Positions 25,629-33,197 of a stretch of 40,141 bases of DNA are shown here, piece after piece. The notes beneath the pieces were generated by a model. The model was not told the origin of the DNA. It did no database searches and saw only the letters and a list, made by a program, of their open reading frames with translations. Both the position numbers and the translations under genes were made by a program. Source of the DNA: Opitutia bacterium (GTDB lineage Bacteria > Verrucomicrobiota > Verrucomicrobiia > Opitutales > JABJCN01); contig JABJCN010000099.1 of assembly GCA_018668635.1 (NCBI GenBank), positions 1 to 40,141 of the forward strand, read 5' to 3'. The first letter of the stretch is position 1. The number at the start of each line of letters is the position of its first letter.

Positions 25629-27164
25629 TTATGCGGCAGTCTGGCCGGTGGCCAACTGCATGATGGCTTCCTCAGTAAGTTGGTCGCGGGTAAGTTCGCC
25701 GGTAATACGCCCCTCATGCATGACAATGGCGCGATCCGCCATACCTAGGACTTCCTCCATTTCACTAGAGACAAAGAGAATAGCAACCCCCTTGGCTGCA
25801 AGCTCCTCCATGAGGTTGTAAATTTCGCGCTTGGCACCGATATCGATGCCACGGGTTGGCTCGTCAAGAAGGAGGATTCCGGGCTCCATTGCCAGCCATT
25901 TTCCAAGGACGACCTTCTGCTGGTTGCCGCCGGAAAGGTAGCGAATAACCTGGCGGTCGTCTGGTGTTTTCACGCCCATGCGATCAATCATTTCTTTACT
26001 GATGGCCAGTTCCTTGGTGAAATCGAGGAATCCCACGGAACGACTGTCACGTTTCAGGGCGGCGAGGGAAAGATTTTCACGGACAGTCATCTCGATGACG
26101 AGTCCTTGTGACTTACGGTCCTCAGGCGCAAGGGCAAGACCGGCATTGATGGCAGACTGCGGGGTGGCGATTTGTACGGCATTGCCCCGTATGCGAACCT
26201 CACCCGACAAGGCGGGCGTCACTCCGAAAAGGGTCTGCAGGACCTCGCTCCGACCGGCACCGACAAGTCCGGCGACACCCACAATTTCGCCGGATCGCAA
26301 ATTAAAATTCAAGTCATACAGGGGGTTGGCGGGGGTACGGATTCCCTTGACCTCAAGAATGACTTCACCCGGTTCTCGGGCTTCGCGTTGAAAGTGTCCG
26401 GAAATATCACGGCCCACCATGAGACGAACCATGTTGTCGTGATTGATCTCCTCACGGTCAAGGTGACCGGCGTTCTCGCCGTCGCGAAGAACAGTCACAC
26501 GATCCGCAAGTTCCGTCACCTCACTCAGGCGATGGGAGATGTAAATAATACTGACCCCACGGTTCCGCAGGTCCTTGATGACCTTGAAAAGGTTTTCCGC
26601 CTCCGCCTGGGAAAGACTGGAGGTGGGCTCGTCCATGATGAGAATGCGCGAATCCACTGAGAGGGCCTTGGCGATCTCGACCATCTGCTGACGGCCGATG
26701 GAGAGGTTACGAACCAGAGTGTCGGGATCCACATTGAGCCCAACCATCTTCAGGAAATTTCGGGATTCCTCCCGGATAAGGGACTTGTCAATTAGACCAT
26801 TTTTCAGCGGCTCACGGCCAAGAAAAACGTTGGCACCGACATCAAGGTTGTCTGCCAGATTAAGCTCCTGATGAATGAGCGAGATGCCCAGGTCCATGGC
26901 AGCCTGGACGGTGAAAGTATCCATGGGGCGGCCCTCGACAAGGATTTCCCCATCGTCAGGCGGCTGGACCCCCGCAAGGATTTTCATGAGAGTGCTCTTC
27001 CCCGCACCGTTTTCACCGATAAGTGCGAGGACTTCGCCCTTATGCAAGGCGATGTCGACCTCATGCAGGGCACGGACACCCGGAAACCGTTTCCCGACCT
27101 TACGGACTTCAAGACGTGGGGGTCCGTCCTTCTGGGGGGAGTCGGGCATCGGCACTAAGGGCAC
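25629..27164 (-). CDS. CUT2 sugar ABC transporter ATP-binding protein (RbsA/MglA-like, double ATPase)
   Basis: A 511-residue fused double nucleotide-binding protein of the usual RbsA/MglA length. The first half has Walker A G-E-N-G-A-G-K-S-T (residues 50-58), signature L-S-I-G-R-Q-Q and Walker B I-L-I-M-D-E-P-T-S. The second half has the degenerate Walker A typical of this family (G-L-V-G-A-G-R-S-E), signature L-S-G-G-N-Q-Q and Walker B I-L-L-L-D-E-P-T-R-G-I-D. It energises import of a monosaccharide or similar polyol. It starts with GTG 7 bp after the binding-protein stop and precedes the permease. Local G+C is clearly higher than in the flanking clusters (37 of 60 in 26461-26520). Confidence 0.95.
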   Translation of the reverse strand: MPLVPMPDSPQKDGPPRLEVRKVGKRFPGVRALHEVDIALHKGEVLALIGENGAGKSTLMKILAGVQPPDDGEILVEGRPMDTFTVQAAMDLGISLIHQELNLADNLDVGANVFLGREPLKNGLIDKSLIREESRNFLKMVGLNVDPDTLVRNLSIGRQQMVEIAKALSVDSRILIMDEPTSSLSQAEAENLFKVIKDLRNRGVSIIYISHRLSEVTELADRVTVLRDGENAGHLDREEINHDNMVRLMVGRDISGHFQREAREPGEVILEVKGIRTPANPLYDLNFNLRSGEIVGVAGLVGAGRSEVLQTLFGVTPALSGEVRIRGNAVQIATPQSAINAGLALAPEDRKSQGLVIEMTVRENLSLAALKRDSRSVGFLDFTKELAISKEMIDRMGVKTPDDRQVIRYLSGGNQQKVVLGKWLAMEPGILLLDEPTRGIDIGAKREIYNLMEELAAKGVAILFVSSEMEEVLGMADRAIVMHEGRITGELTRDQLTEEAIMQLATGQTAA

Positions 27165-27171
27165 AAATGAA

Positions 27172-28218
27172 TCAACCCGCCTTCTTGGCCTTCAGATCAG
27201 CCCAGTATTCATCCACATTCTCCTTGGTGACCTTGCGCGGAGGAATGTCGATGAAATCCTTGACCTCTTTCTTCTCCAGGATGTCCTTGAGAATCTTAAC
27301 AGACTGGTAACCATACTCGTAAGGATTCTGGACAATGGTGCCTGCTACAGTACCATCTTTGATGCCCTGTAGAGTGACATCGTTCTCGTCGAAGCCTATA
27401 AGCTGTATTTGACCGAGTTTGCCGGCCTGCTTGAGCGCCTGATAGCAGGCGGGCGGATTATACTCAAACAGCCCGACCATAGCCTTCATCTGCGGAAAGG
27501 CGTTGATGGCATCAGCAGCCTTCTGTTTGGCAACCTCGGTCTTACCCTGATCGGTCAGAGTATCAAGAATCTCGTATTTATCACCCTTGATGACTTCATC
27601 AACGGGATCATAGGAAATATTTTTATGCGAATCGGGAACAGGACGGCCTAAAAGTTCGTCTATAACTCCTTGGCGACGATGCTTGGAATTATCCTGCTCA
27701 AGGCGTCCAATGAAAAGCATGACGGCACCACCGTCAGGCAAGGCTGTCTTGATGAGTTCACCACACATGCGACCGGCCTTGTAGTTATCCATCCCGATGT
27801 AGCAAAGGCGCTTGGCATTGGGAGCATCGGAGTCGTGGGTGATAAGCGGGACCTTTGCTGCAATACTGTCCAACCAGGCAATCTGGTTGTCCGCGTCAAG
27901 GGGACTGATGGCGATACCTTGGATGCCGGAGGAAATCAAATCCTCGACAATCTGCTTCTGCTTCACCACTGAGGCCTCAGGAGGCATCTTGACCTCAACC
28001 TTGACACCAAGTTCCTTTTCGGCATCGCGACAACCGGCCTTGGCAATATTCCAGAAATCGGCGATCTGGTTGGTGACGAAGGCGACATTAAGGGTCGAGT
28101 CAGAGCCATGGTCATGGCCATCATGGCTTTCGCTACAACCGCCGACCCAGAGTGAGGCGACGAGAAGGAGGCTGGCAATAATAAATGGATGTGTGTGGAT
28201 TTTCGTTTCTCTTTTCAT
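27172..28218 (-). CDS. Sugar-binding lipoprotein of CUT2 ABC importer (RbsB-like)
   Basis: A 348-residue periplasmic-binding-protein type I (Peripla_BP_4) protein. The N-terminus is a lipoprotein signal with lipobox V-G-G-C (C28). A short His/Asp-rich linker follows (H32, H35, H37), then the binding domain beginning L-N-V-A-F-V-T-N-Q-I-A-D-F-W and including G-I-A-I-S-P-L-D-A-D, H-D-S-D-A-P and I-G-F-D-E-N-D. The domain order and D-S-D motif fit RbsB-like sugar receptors. Membrane anchoring of the receptor is unlike the soluble E. coli RbsB. It is the first transporter gene, 79 bp downstream of the SDR gene, so either a shared transcript or its own promoter in that gap is possible. Ligand unknown. 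Confidence 0.93.
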   Translation of the reverse strand: MKRETKIHTHPFIIASLLLVASLWVGGCSESHDGHDHGSDSTLNVAFVTNQIADFWNIAKAGCRDAEKELGVKVEVKMPPEASVVKQKQIVEDLISSGIQGIAISPLDADNQIAWLDSIAAKVPLITHDSDAPNAKRLCYIGMDNYKAGRMCGELIKTALPDGGAVMLFIGRLEQDNSKHRRQGVIDELLGRPVPDSHKNISYDPVDEVIKGDKYEILDTLTDQGKTEVAKQKAADAINAFPQMKAMVGLFEYNPPACYQALKQAGKLGQIQLIGFDENDVTLQGIKDGTVAGTIVQNPYEYGYQSVKILKDILEKKEVKDFIDIPPRKVTKENVDEYWADLKAKKAG

Positions 28219-28297
28219 GATTTGATTATTACTAAGTTCCGCTCAGCCGGAAAATAGCCGTCTGATTTGGGAGGTGATGAAGTTTTTTTCAATATTT

Positions 28298-29053
28298 CTA
28301 CCATGGGGTCAACCCTCCAGTTACACAAAGCGTCTGGCCGGTGATGAAAGAGGCCTCACTGCTGGCAAAAAACTGAACTGCATGGGCAACATCCTCGGGA
28401 GTGCCCCAACGCCCCGCAGGCACGGTGTCGAAATAAGCATCCTTCTGCTCCTGTGGGTCGTTGTCATGTCGTTCTGTCGGAATCCATCCTGGGGCAACTG
28501 TGTTAACCGTAATCCCGGAAGGCGCGAGCTCTACAGACATACTTCGGCTCCAACCGATCTGACCGCCTTTGGCCGCAATGTAGGCACTGAAGTTCGGGAA
28601 TGCCGCATGATAGGCGGATGAGGTCACATTGATAATTCGACCCCACCCCTTTTCCTTCATGCAAGGGACAACAGCCTGTGCAAGATGGAAGGGACTAAGG
28701 ATAAAGAAATCCAGCATTTGTTGATAGAATTCAGCATCATATTCCTCAATTGGGTTTTGGGGTTGATCCGGAGTTGCATTGGGGACCAAGATGTCCACCG
28801 GGCCAAACTTCTCAGCTACAGCCTCTACCATGTATGGAAGTTGCTCAGGATCTGAAGCATCTGCACGAACAAGCATGGCAACACCCCCTGCCTTTCGAAT
28901 TTCATCAATCGTGGCATGCGCTGGTTCGGGTTGATTGAAATAATTAACTGCCACACGGGCACCGGCACGTGCAAGTTCCTTTACAATACCCTTGCCGAGG
29001 CCACGACTACTGCCGGTGACAAGAGCCACGTGTCCATCAAGGGAAAAGGCCAT
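28298..29053 (-). CDS. SDR family NAD(P)-dependent oxidoreductase
   Basis: A 251-residue classical short-chain dehydrogenase of normal length. The cofactor motif is T-G-S-S-R-G-L-G (residues 13-20). The N-N-A-G position reads P-N-A-T (91-94), a mild deviation. The catalytic set is S145/S146, Y158 and K162 (Y-I-A-A-K), followed by the usual N-T-V-A-P-G-W. It resembles FabG and sugar or polyol dehydrogenases, which cannot be separated by eye. The start is 8 bp from the stop of the propeller gene and the end is 79 bp before the binding protein, so oxidation or reduction of the imported sugar is a reasonable inference. Confidence 0.92.
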   Translation of the reverse strand: MAFSLDGHVALVTGSSRGLGKGIVKELARAGARVAVNYFNQPEPAHATIDEIRKAGGVAMLVRADASDPEQLPYMVEAVAEKFGPVDILVPNATPDQPQNPIEEYDAEFYQQMLDFFILSPFHLAQAVVPCMKEKGWGRIINVTSSAYHAAFPNFSAYIAAKGGQIGWSRSMSVELAPSGITVNTVAPGWIPTERHDNDPQEQKDAYFDTVPAGRWGTPEDVAHAVQFFASSEASFITGQTLCVTGGLTPW

Positions 29054-29061
29054 GGAAGAAG

Positions 29062-30006
29062 CTACTTTAAGGCGTGGGTTTCCTTCTTGCCATTGGTGGT
29101 GAGCACCTGAAAGTGATGAACCGCACGTAATTTTTGGGATTCAAACTTCCAGAGCACCTTGCCATCCGGATTGACCTCAAGCATTTTAGGCTGCCCCTTT
29201 CCGGCACGATAGCTGGCAATTACAGTGTTTCCGTTGTCGAGGCGCTGGACCCCACACGCATCCTGGATAAGTCCACCAGCCTTGGAGTTATCCACTTTCC
29301 ACACAACTTTTCCTTCCGAATTAAATTCAACAACCTTGTTGCCCATTGTACATCCGACCAAAACATTCCCATTGGCCAATTCAATGGCGGTAAAAGGCCA
29401 GTTTCTTGCATCACGACCTCCAAGATCACCACCATCTGTACGGAAAGTTCGAAGGACCTCCCCTTCTGAATTATACTCTTTGATCGAATGGGCCAACAGA
29501 TGGGGCACCCAATAATTCCCTGAAGCATTTTTGCGAGCCATACGCGTCTGCATGTGTGCATTCGTGGTTTCTGGTTTTAGCGGAAAATCCACCTCTACCT
29601 GGCCCTTGTTGTTTACCTCGACCAACCGGGGCTTCGGTCCCAGTTCCGTGATCAGAAACTTGCCTTTGCTAAGGGGGGCAACAGTTCCAATTTCTCGGTT
29701 CTCCCCACTCAACTTGTACCTGAAGATCACCTTGTTTGCCCGTGTCATCTCAAGAACTTCATTCTTCCATGCTATAACAAAATTTCCATTTGCAAGAGCG
29801 AAACCGTCACGAGAGCCTCCCTTACAGCGCCACACAATTTCCCCTGATTCATCAATCAAGGCAGTATCCGGTCCCGTGACCAGAAAAGAATGTTGAATTT
29901 GAAATTCGCTAACTTGCCTTCCAATCGGGGTTTCCGCTACAACCTTTGTTATGACTACAAATGAGCATAGTATCGCTGAAAAATGGATAAATATGCGAGA
30001 ACTCAT
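29062..30006 (-). CDS. Secreted beta-propeller (PQQ-like repeat) protein
   Basis: I start at the ATG at 30004-30006, which puts a signal peptide (I-F-I-H-F-S-A-I-L-C-S-F-V-V-I-T) directly at the N-terminus; an earlier ATG at 30036 would add ten residues. The ~314-residue protein is built of blades of the type D-E-S-G-E-I-V-W-R, L-A-N-G-N-F-V-I-A-W, N-S-E-G-E-V-L-R-T-F, L-A-N-G-N-V-L-V-G-C, N-S-E-G-K-V-V-W-K and N-P-D-G-K-V-L-W-K-F. No PQQ-liganding set or catalytic motif can be assigned. It heads the minus-strand operon with the SDR and sugar importer, suggesting a periplasmic role in the same pathway. Confidence 0.85.
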   Translation of the reverse strand: MSSRIFIHFSAILCSFVVITKVVAETPIGRQVSEFQIQHSFLVTGPDTALIDESGEIVWRCKGGSRDGFALANGNFVIAWKNEVLEMTRANKVIFRYKLSGENREIGTVAPLSKGKFLITELGPKPRLVEVNNKGQVEVDFPLKPETTNAHMQTRMARKNASGNYWVPHLLAHSIKEYNSEGEVLRTFRTDGGDLGGRDARNWPFTAIELANGNVLVGCTMGNKVVEFNSEGKVVWKVDNSKAGGLIQDACGVQRLDNGNTVIASYRAGKGQPKMLEVNPDGKVLWKFESQKLRAVHHFQVLTTNGKKETHALK

Positions 30007-30186
30007 GAGATTAGATTTCAGGACAATTACCTCCAATGAACAGTGGTAAAAAATGAATCAAATACCAAAAAAACACTCAACTGATTAGTCAATACATGAT
30101 TCCCCTAAATATACTCTGAGTATCTGGGTTGATTCGTTGAATCTTGATTACTTGCACACAATGCCACACTGTAGATAACAATAACA
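30007..30186. promoter_or_regulatory. Divergent intergenic region (sugar operon / MORN-ABC cluster)
   Basis: A 180-bp AT-rich gap between divergent starts that should hold both promoters. I see no strong palindrome or clear Shine-Dalgarno sequence before the ATG at 30187 and no supportable ORF. Confidence 0.35.
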
Positions 30187-31695
30187 ATGCAAAAACTGTT
30201 TTGGAACCTGTGTTTAATCGGATACTTGGCGGGAGCTATCCTAATTGCCAAGGAGGATGCGAATAATGCAGAAGAAAATCAAGCAACAGTACGCACTGTT
30301 AATGGTGAAATGCTAGTAAAATGGAATGACATCTACTTTTATGACATTGAAACCAAGCCTTTTAGTGGAATCGCCATTTCCAAAGCCACCAACGGGAAAA
30401 AAACATACGAGGCTCACCTGCATGAAGGTAAACCCCATGGCACGGTAACAATCTACTACAAAAATGGCGATAAGCAGTCCGAAAGCCAGTACAAGAATGG
30501 AATCCAGCATGGCATTGAAATAAACTGGCACCCGAACGGTTCCAAGCAATTTCAAGTTAACCACAAAAACGGTAAACGCCATGGGAAGATGACATCATGG
30601 GAAGCAAACGGACTTAAAGAGATGGAAGTCTTTTTTGTGGATGGTTTGATGGACGGACCTTTCAACCTTTATGATGAAAACGGCCAGCAACTCTCTTCCA
30701 AAATATATAAAAAAGGTAAAATAGTATCAAGTACCAAAGAAAAATCCCCAACCATTTCAACACTTCAACCCAAAAATCTACTTGCCGACAAAAAATTTAA
30801 AATGGGCAATCACAACAACCCTGACTTCCCCAAGTGGGATGAAAGGGAAAAGTTAATGGTACTAACTCCCAGCAGCAAGAAACAAAGTAGTGGATGGTTC
30901 TGGATGAACGATGAATTTGCCCCTCCCTTTGAGTTGAGCATGGAATATCTGGCCAAGGCCCGTTCAAAAAGAGGTCGAACGACAAGTCATTCGGGCATGT
31001 CCATTCTATTTTGCTCGGAAACCACAGTAAAAGGAAAACCTCAGACAAATGAAAAACCGGGATTTATCAAGAACAGTTCGGGCTATGCACTTCTTATTTC
31101 AACCAGCGGCAAAAAGAAGGGATTACAAGTACTTGACGCAAAAGGGACCGTTCTAGAGAATTCATCCAAGGAGAATACACACTCCGGCGGAAAATGGAAA
31201 AAAGTGGGTCTAAGAGTACAACATGAAGGCATTCATGTTTACTTTGAAAACCAGCCTGTATTTTCTATCGCGAATCCAGAGCTAAAGAATCTGAAGGGAG
31301 GATTGGGAATCGTAGCTGCAAATGGCAAAACCCAATGTATGCATTCAATTCGTAATTTGGTCATACGGTCTTGGAATGATCCAGTAATCCCATCCCAACC
31401 CAAACCCAATTTGCTTTCAAAAAAGAATCAAGTTTACACAATCGGCTATGCACACCTTGAAAACAAGGATGGTATCCGCTATGAAACCGGCACCAACAAA
31501 CCATTTTCCGGCAAAGCCATCGACTTCTATGAGGATGGGGGTAAAAAACTTGAATATCACTTCAAGGATGGACTTCAGGACGGCGGTTCCTCGTTCTGGT
31601 ATCCCAATGGTCAATTGGCTGTCCGAATCAAATACATCGAAGGTGTTTCCGTTGAGGAAATAAAATGGACGGAGGATGGAGAAAGAATCCGTTAA
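30187..31695 (+). CDS. Exported MORN_2-repeat protein with central concanavalin/LamG-like domain
   Basis: A 502-residue protein with an N-terminal hydrophobic export segment (residues ~4-21). Residues ~45-180 contain the opening module (I-Y-F-Y-D-I-E-T-K-P-F-S-G) and MORN_2 repeats (Y-Y-K-N-G-D-K-Q; W-H-P-N-G-S-K-Q-F; G-K-R-H-G-K-M-T-S-W). Residues ~200-400 form a beta-sandwich-like region (W-F-W-M-N-D-E-F; G-G-K-W-K-K-V-G-L-R-V; G-G-L-G-I-V-A-A-N-G) similar to laminin-G or DUF1080-like folds. The C-terminal ~85 residues hold a second P-F-S-G module and further repeats (W-Y-P-N-G-Q-L). It precedes the ABC ATPase gene by 24 bp on the same strand and may be the first gene of the cluster. Function unknown. 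Confidence 0.8.
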   Translation: MQKLFWNLCLIGYLAGAILIAKEDANNAEENQATVRTVNGEMLVKWNDIYFYDIETKPFSGIAISKATNGKKTYEAHLHEGKPHGTVTIYYKNGDKQSESQYKNGIQHGIEINWHPNGSKQFQVNHKNGKRHGKMTSWEANGLKEMEVFFVDGLMDGPFNLYDENGQQLSSKIYKKGKIVSSTKEKSPTISTLQPKNLLADKKFKMGNHNNPDFPKWDEREKLMVLTPSSKKQSSGWFWMNDEFAPPFELSMEYLAKARSKRGRTTSHSGMSILFCSETTVKGKPQTNEKPGFIKNSSGYALLISTSGKKKGLQVLDAKGTVLENSSKENTHSGGKWKKVGLRVQHEGIHVYFENQPVFSIANPELKNLKGGLGIVAANGKTQCMHSIRNLVIRSWNDPVIPSQPKPNLLSKKNQVYTIGYAHLENKDGIRYETGTNKPFSGKAIDFYEDGGKKLEYHFKDGLQDGGSSFWYPNGQLAVRIKYIEGVSVEEIKWTEDGERIR

Positions 31696-31719
31696 TTAAT
31701 TGTTATCAGCAGTACAATA

Positions 31720-32358
31720 TTGAAAATCCAACTTCAGGATGTCCTCCCCGAAGGAATCCCCGTAAAACGGGAAACCCATAGTATTTGGGAACGGAAAATC
31801 GAACTCGATTTAAAAAGAAACTATCTGGTGCGCGGGGCTTCGGGAAGAGGAAAGAGCACATTCCTCCACATACTTCTCGGAATTCGCAGGAACTATTCAG
31901 GGCAAGTGATCCTTGATGAAGAAAATATAGGCAACTTCTCTAGTACAAAATGGGCTCTTGTGAGGCAAAATACTCTGGCCATGGTTTTCCAAGACCTGCG
32001 CCTCCTAGGTGAACTGACGACAAGGGAGAACCTTGCTATCAAAATCAGTCTAACAGAAAGCCCACAGTGTAAAATAATTGAAGAACTGACGGAACGTCTG
32101 GGAATAAAAGAACAACTTGATCAACCCTGCCACTTGCTCTCCTTCGGGCAACAACAACGATTGGCCATACTTCGGGCACTACTTCAACCATTCGAGGCAC
32201 TACTTCTCGATGAACCGTTTAGTCATATTGATCCAGACAACTCCCGAATCTGCCTTGAACTCATATTGGAAATCTGCGAGGAGCGAAACGCAGGACTATT
32301 TCTGGCCACGCTAGACGATGACTATGGCTTAAACCCTTATCAAGAACTGAGGGTATAA
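31720..32358 (+). CDS. ABC transporter ATP-binding protein, LolD/MacB-like, with atypical motifs
   Basis: A 212-residue single ATPase domain. Walker A is G-A-S-G-R-G-K-S-T (residues 39-47), the Q-loop Q91 is in V-F-Q-D-L-R-L-L, and Walker B is L-L-L-D-E-P-F-S-H-I-D. The signature is L-S-F-G-Q (140-144) rather than L-S-G-G-Q, and the position of the switch histidine (normally T-H-D) reads T-L-D (L198). The start is TTG at 31720, 24 bp after the MORN gene; no ATG lies upstream of Walker A. The closest families are LolD, FtsE and MacB ATPases. Its obvious partner is the FtsX-type permease at 33198, separated from it by an opposite-strand gene. ATP hydrolysis may be slow or altered, which is inference. 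Confidence 0.88.
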   Translation: MKIQLQDVLPEGIPVKRETHSIWERKIELDLKRNYLVRGASGRGKSTFLHILLGIRRNYSGQVILDEENIGNFSSTKWALVRQNTLAMVFQDLRLLGELTTRENLAIKISLTESPQCKIIEELTERLGIKEQLDQPCHLLSFGQQQRLAILRALLQPFEALLLDEPFSHIDPDNSRICLELILEICEERNAGLFLATLDDDYGLNPYQELRV

Positions 32359-32421
32359 CTGAGCAACCCGATGCTTCGAGAAAAGGTAGCATAAACGTAA
32401 AATAAGTGCCAGAAAAAGGCG

Positions 32422-33096
32422 TCATTGAAGAAACTTCAATTCAGGTTTGCTCAAATCATCATTTAAGAGAATTGCATCCGCCACCAAATCCGGATTACAT
32501 TTCTCCCGGTAATATGACTGTCCGGGCATAAAACGTTTGGTATATTTTTCCAGTAGTAATTGGATATCCCCAAAATGCTTCAGGTCTCTTTTTTTGGCCC
32601 TGCCCAAGGCAACCCCATCGGATGCTTGAACTAGGATTTTGTAATCGAAACAGTCCACGATCTCATCGCGGAATAACATAACTCCCTCAAGAATGAGAAT
32701 GGCAGAAGAAGAAACCTCAACTGGAGATGAAATAATGGATTGCTCCACCGTATGATCGTAGATTTCAGGATGATATTTTAAATCTCCCAGCGGTCCCAGT
32801 GGATTTAGAACAAGCTCACGAATCGCTGAATAATTAAAGGAATCCTCTACATAACCCTCGACCGAAAAAACCCCTCGACGATGACGAGTCTCTCTCGGAT
32901 TATGAAAACCATCCATGCCAACACGAACAACTTCATGCCCCATATTTCGTAAAACATCGCCCAATTCATCTGCAAAAAAGGTCTTTCCGGATGCGCTAAC
33001 TCCATCAATGCCAACCCGCACTGGATGAGATAAATTGAGATCAGAAACTTTTTCTGCAATCATACCCAAAACCCTCTTGCGATCAAATCCATTCAT
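32422..33096 (-). CDS. Uridine kinase-like P-loop kinase
   Basis: A 224-residue cytoplasmic protein with a P-loop G-V-S-A-S-G-K-T (about residues 33-40), then V-G-M-D-G-F-H-N-P-R-E-T-R-H-R-R-G and a S-A-I-L-I-L-E-G-V-M-L-F-R-D-E block that mirror the uridine kinase/phosphoribulokinase family (D-x-F-H and E-G motifs). The substrate could be a nucleoside, pantothenate-like compound or sugar; actinobacterial and PVC homologues are generally annotated only as uridine-kinase family. It is encoded on the opposite strand between the ABC ATPase and the permease, converging with the former and diverging from the latter across 101 bp. Confidence 0.85.
   Translation of the reverse strand: MNGFDRKRVLGMIAEKVSDLNLSHPVRVGIDGVSASGKTFFADELGDVLRNMGHEVVRVGMDGFHNPRETRHRRGVFSVEGYVEDSFNYSAIRELVLNPLGPLGDLKYHPEIYDHTVEQSIISSPVEVSSSAILILEGVMLFRDEIVDCFDYKILVQASDGVALGRAKKRDLKHFGDIQLLLEKYTKRFMPGQSYYREKCNPDLVADAILLNDDLSKPELKFLQ
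32424..32440. terminator. Inverted repeat at convergent gene ends
   Basis: A perfect 7-bp inverted repeat (ATTGAAG, loop AAA, CTTCAAT) overlaps the stop codon region of the kinase gene, 65 bp after the ATPase stop. It could act as a bidirectional terminator, but there is no following T-run on either strand. Confidence 0.25.
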
Positions 33097-33197
33097 TCAA
33101 ACAATGAAGCCAAGAATTACTTTGGGATTCAACAATGAAACCATTACTGCAAGCAACGCATTGCACATAGGCATACACCTTACCAGTTTCCATCAAT

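Noticed and set aside
26172-26660. 162-residue plus-strand ORF
   Set aside because: It is antisense to the sugar ATPase, whose motifs are unmistakable, and resembles no protein family.
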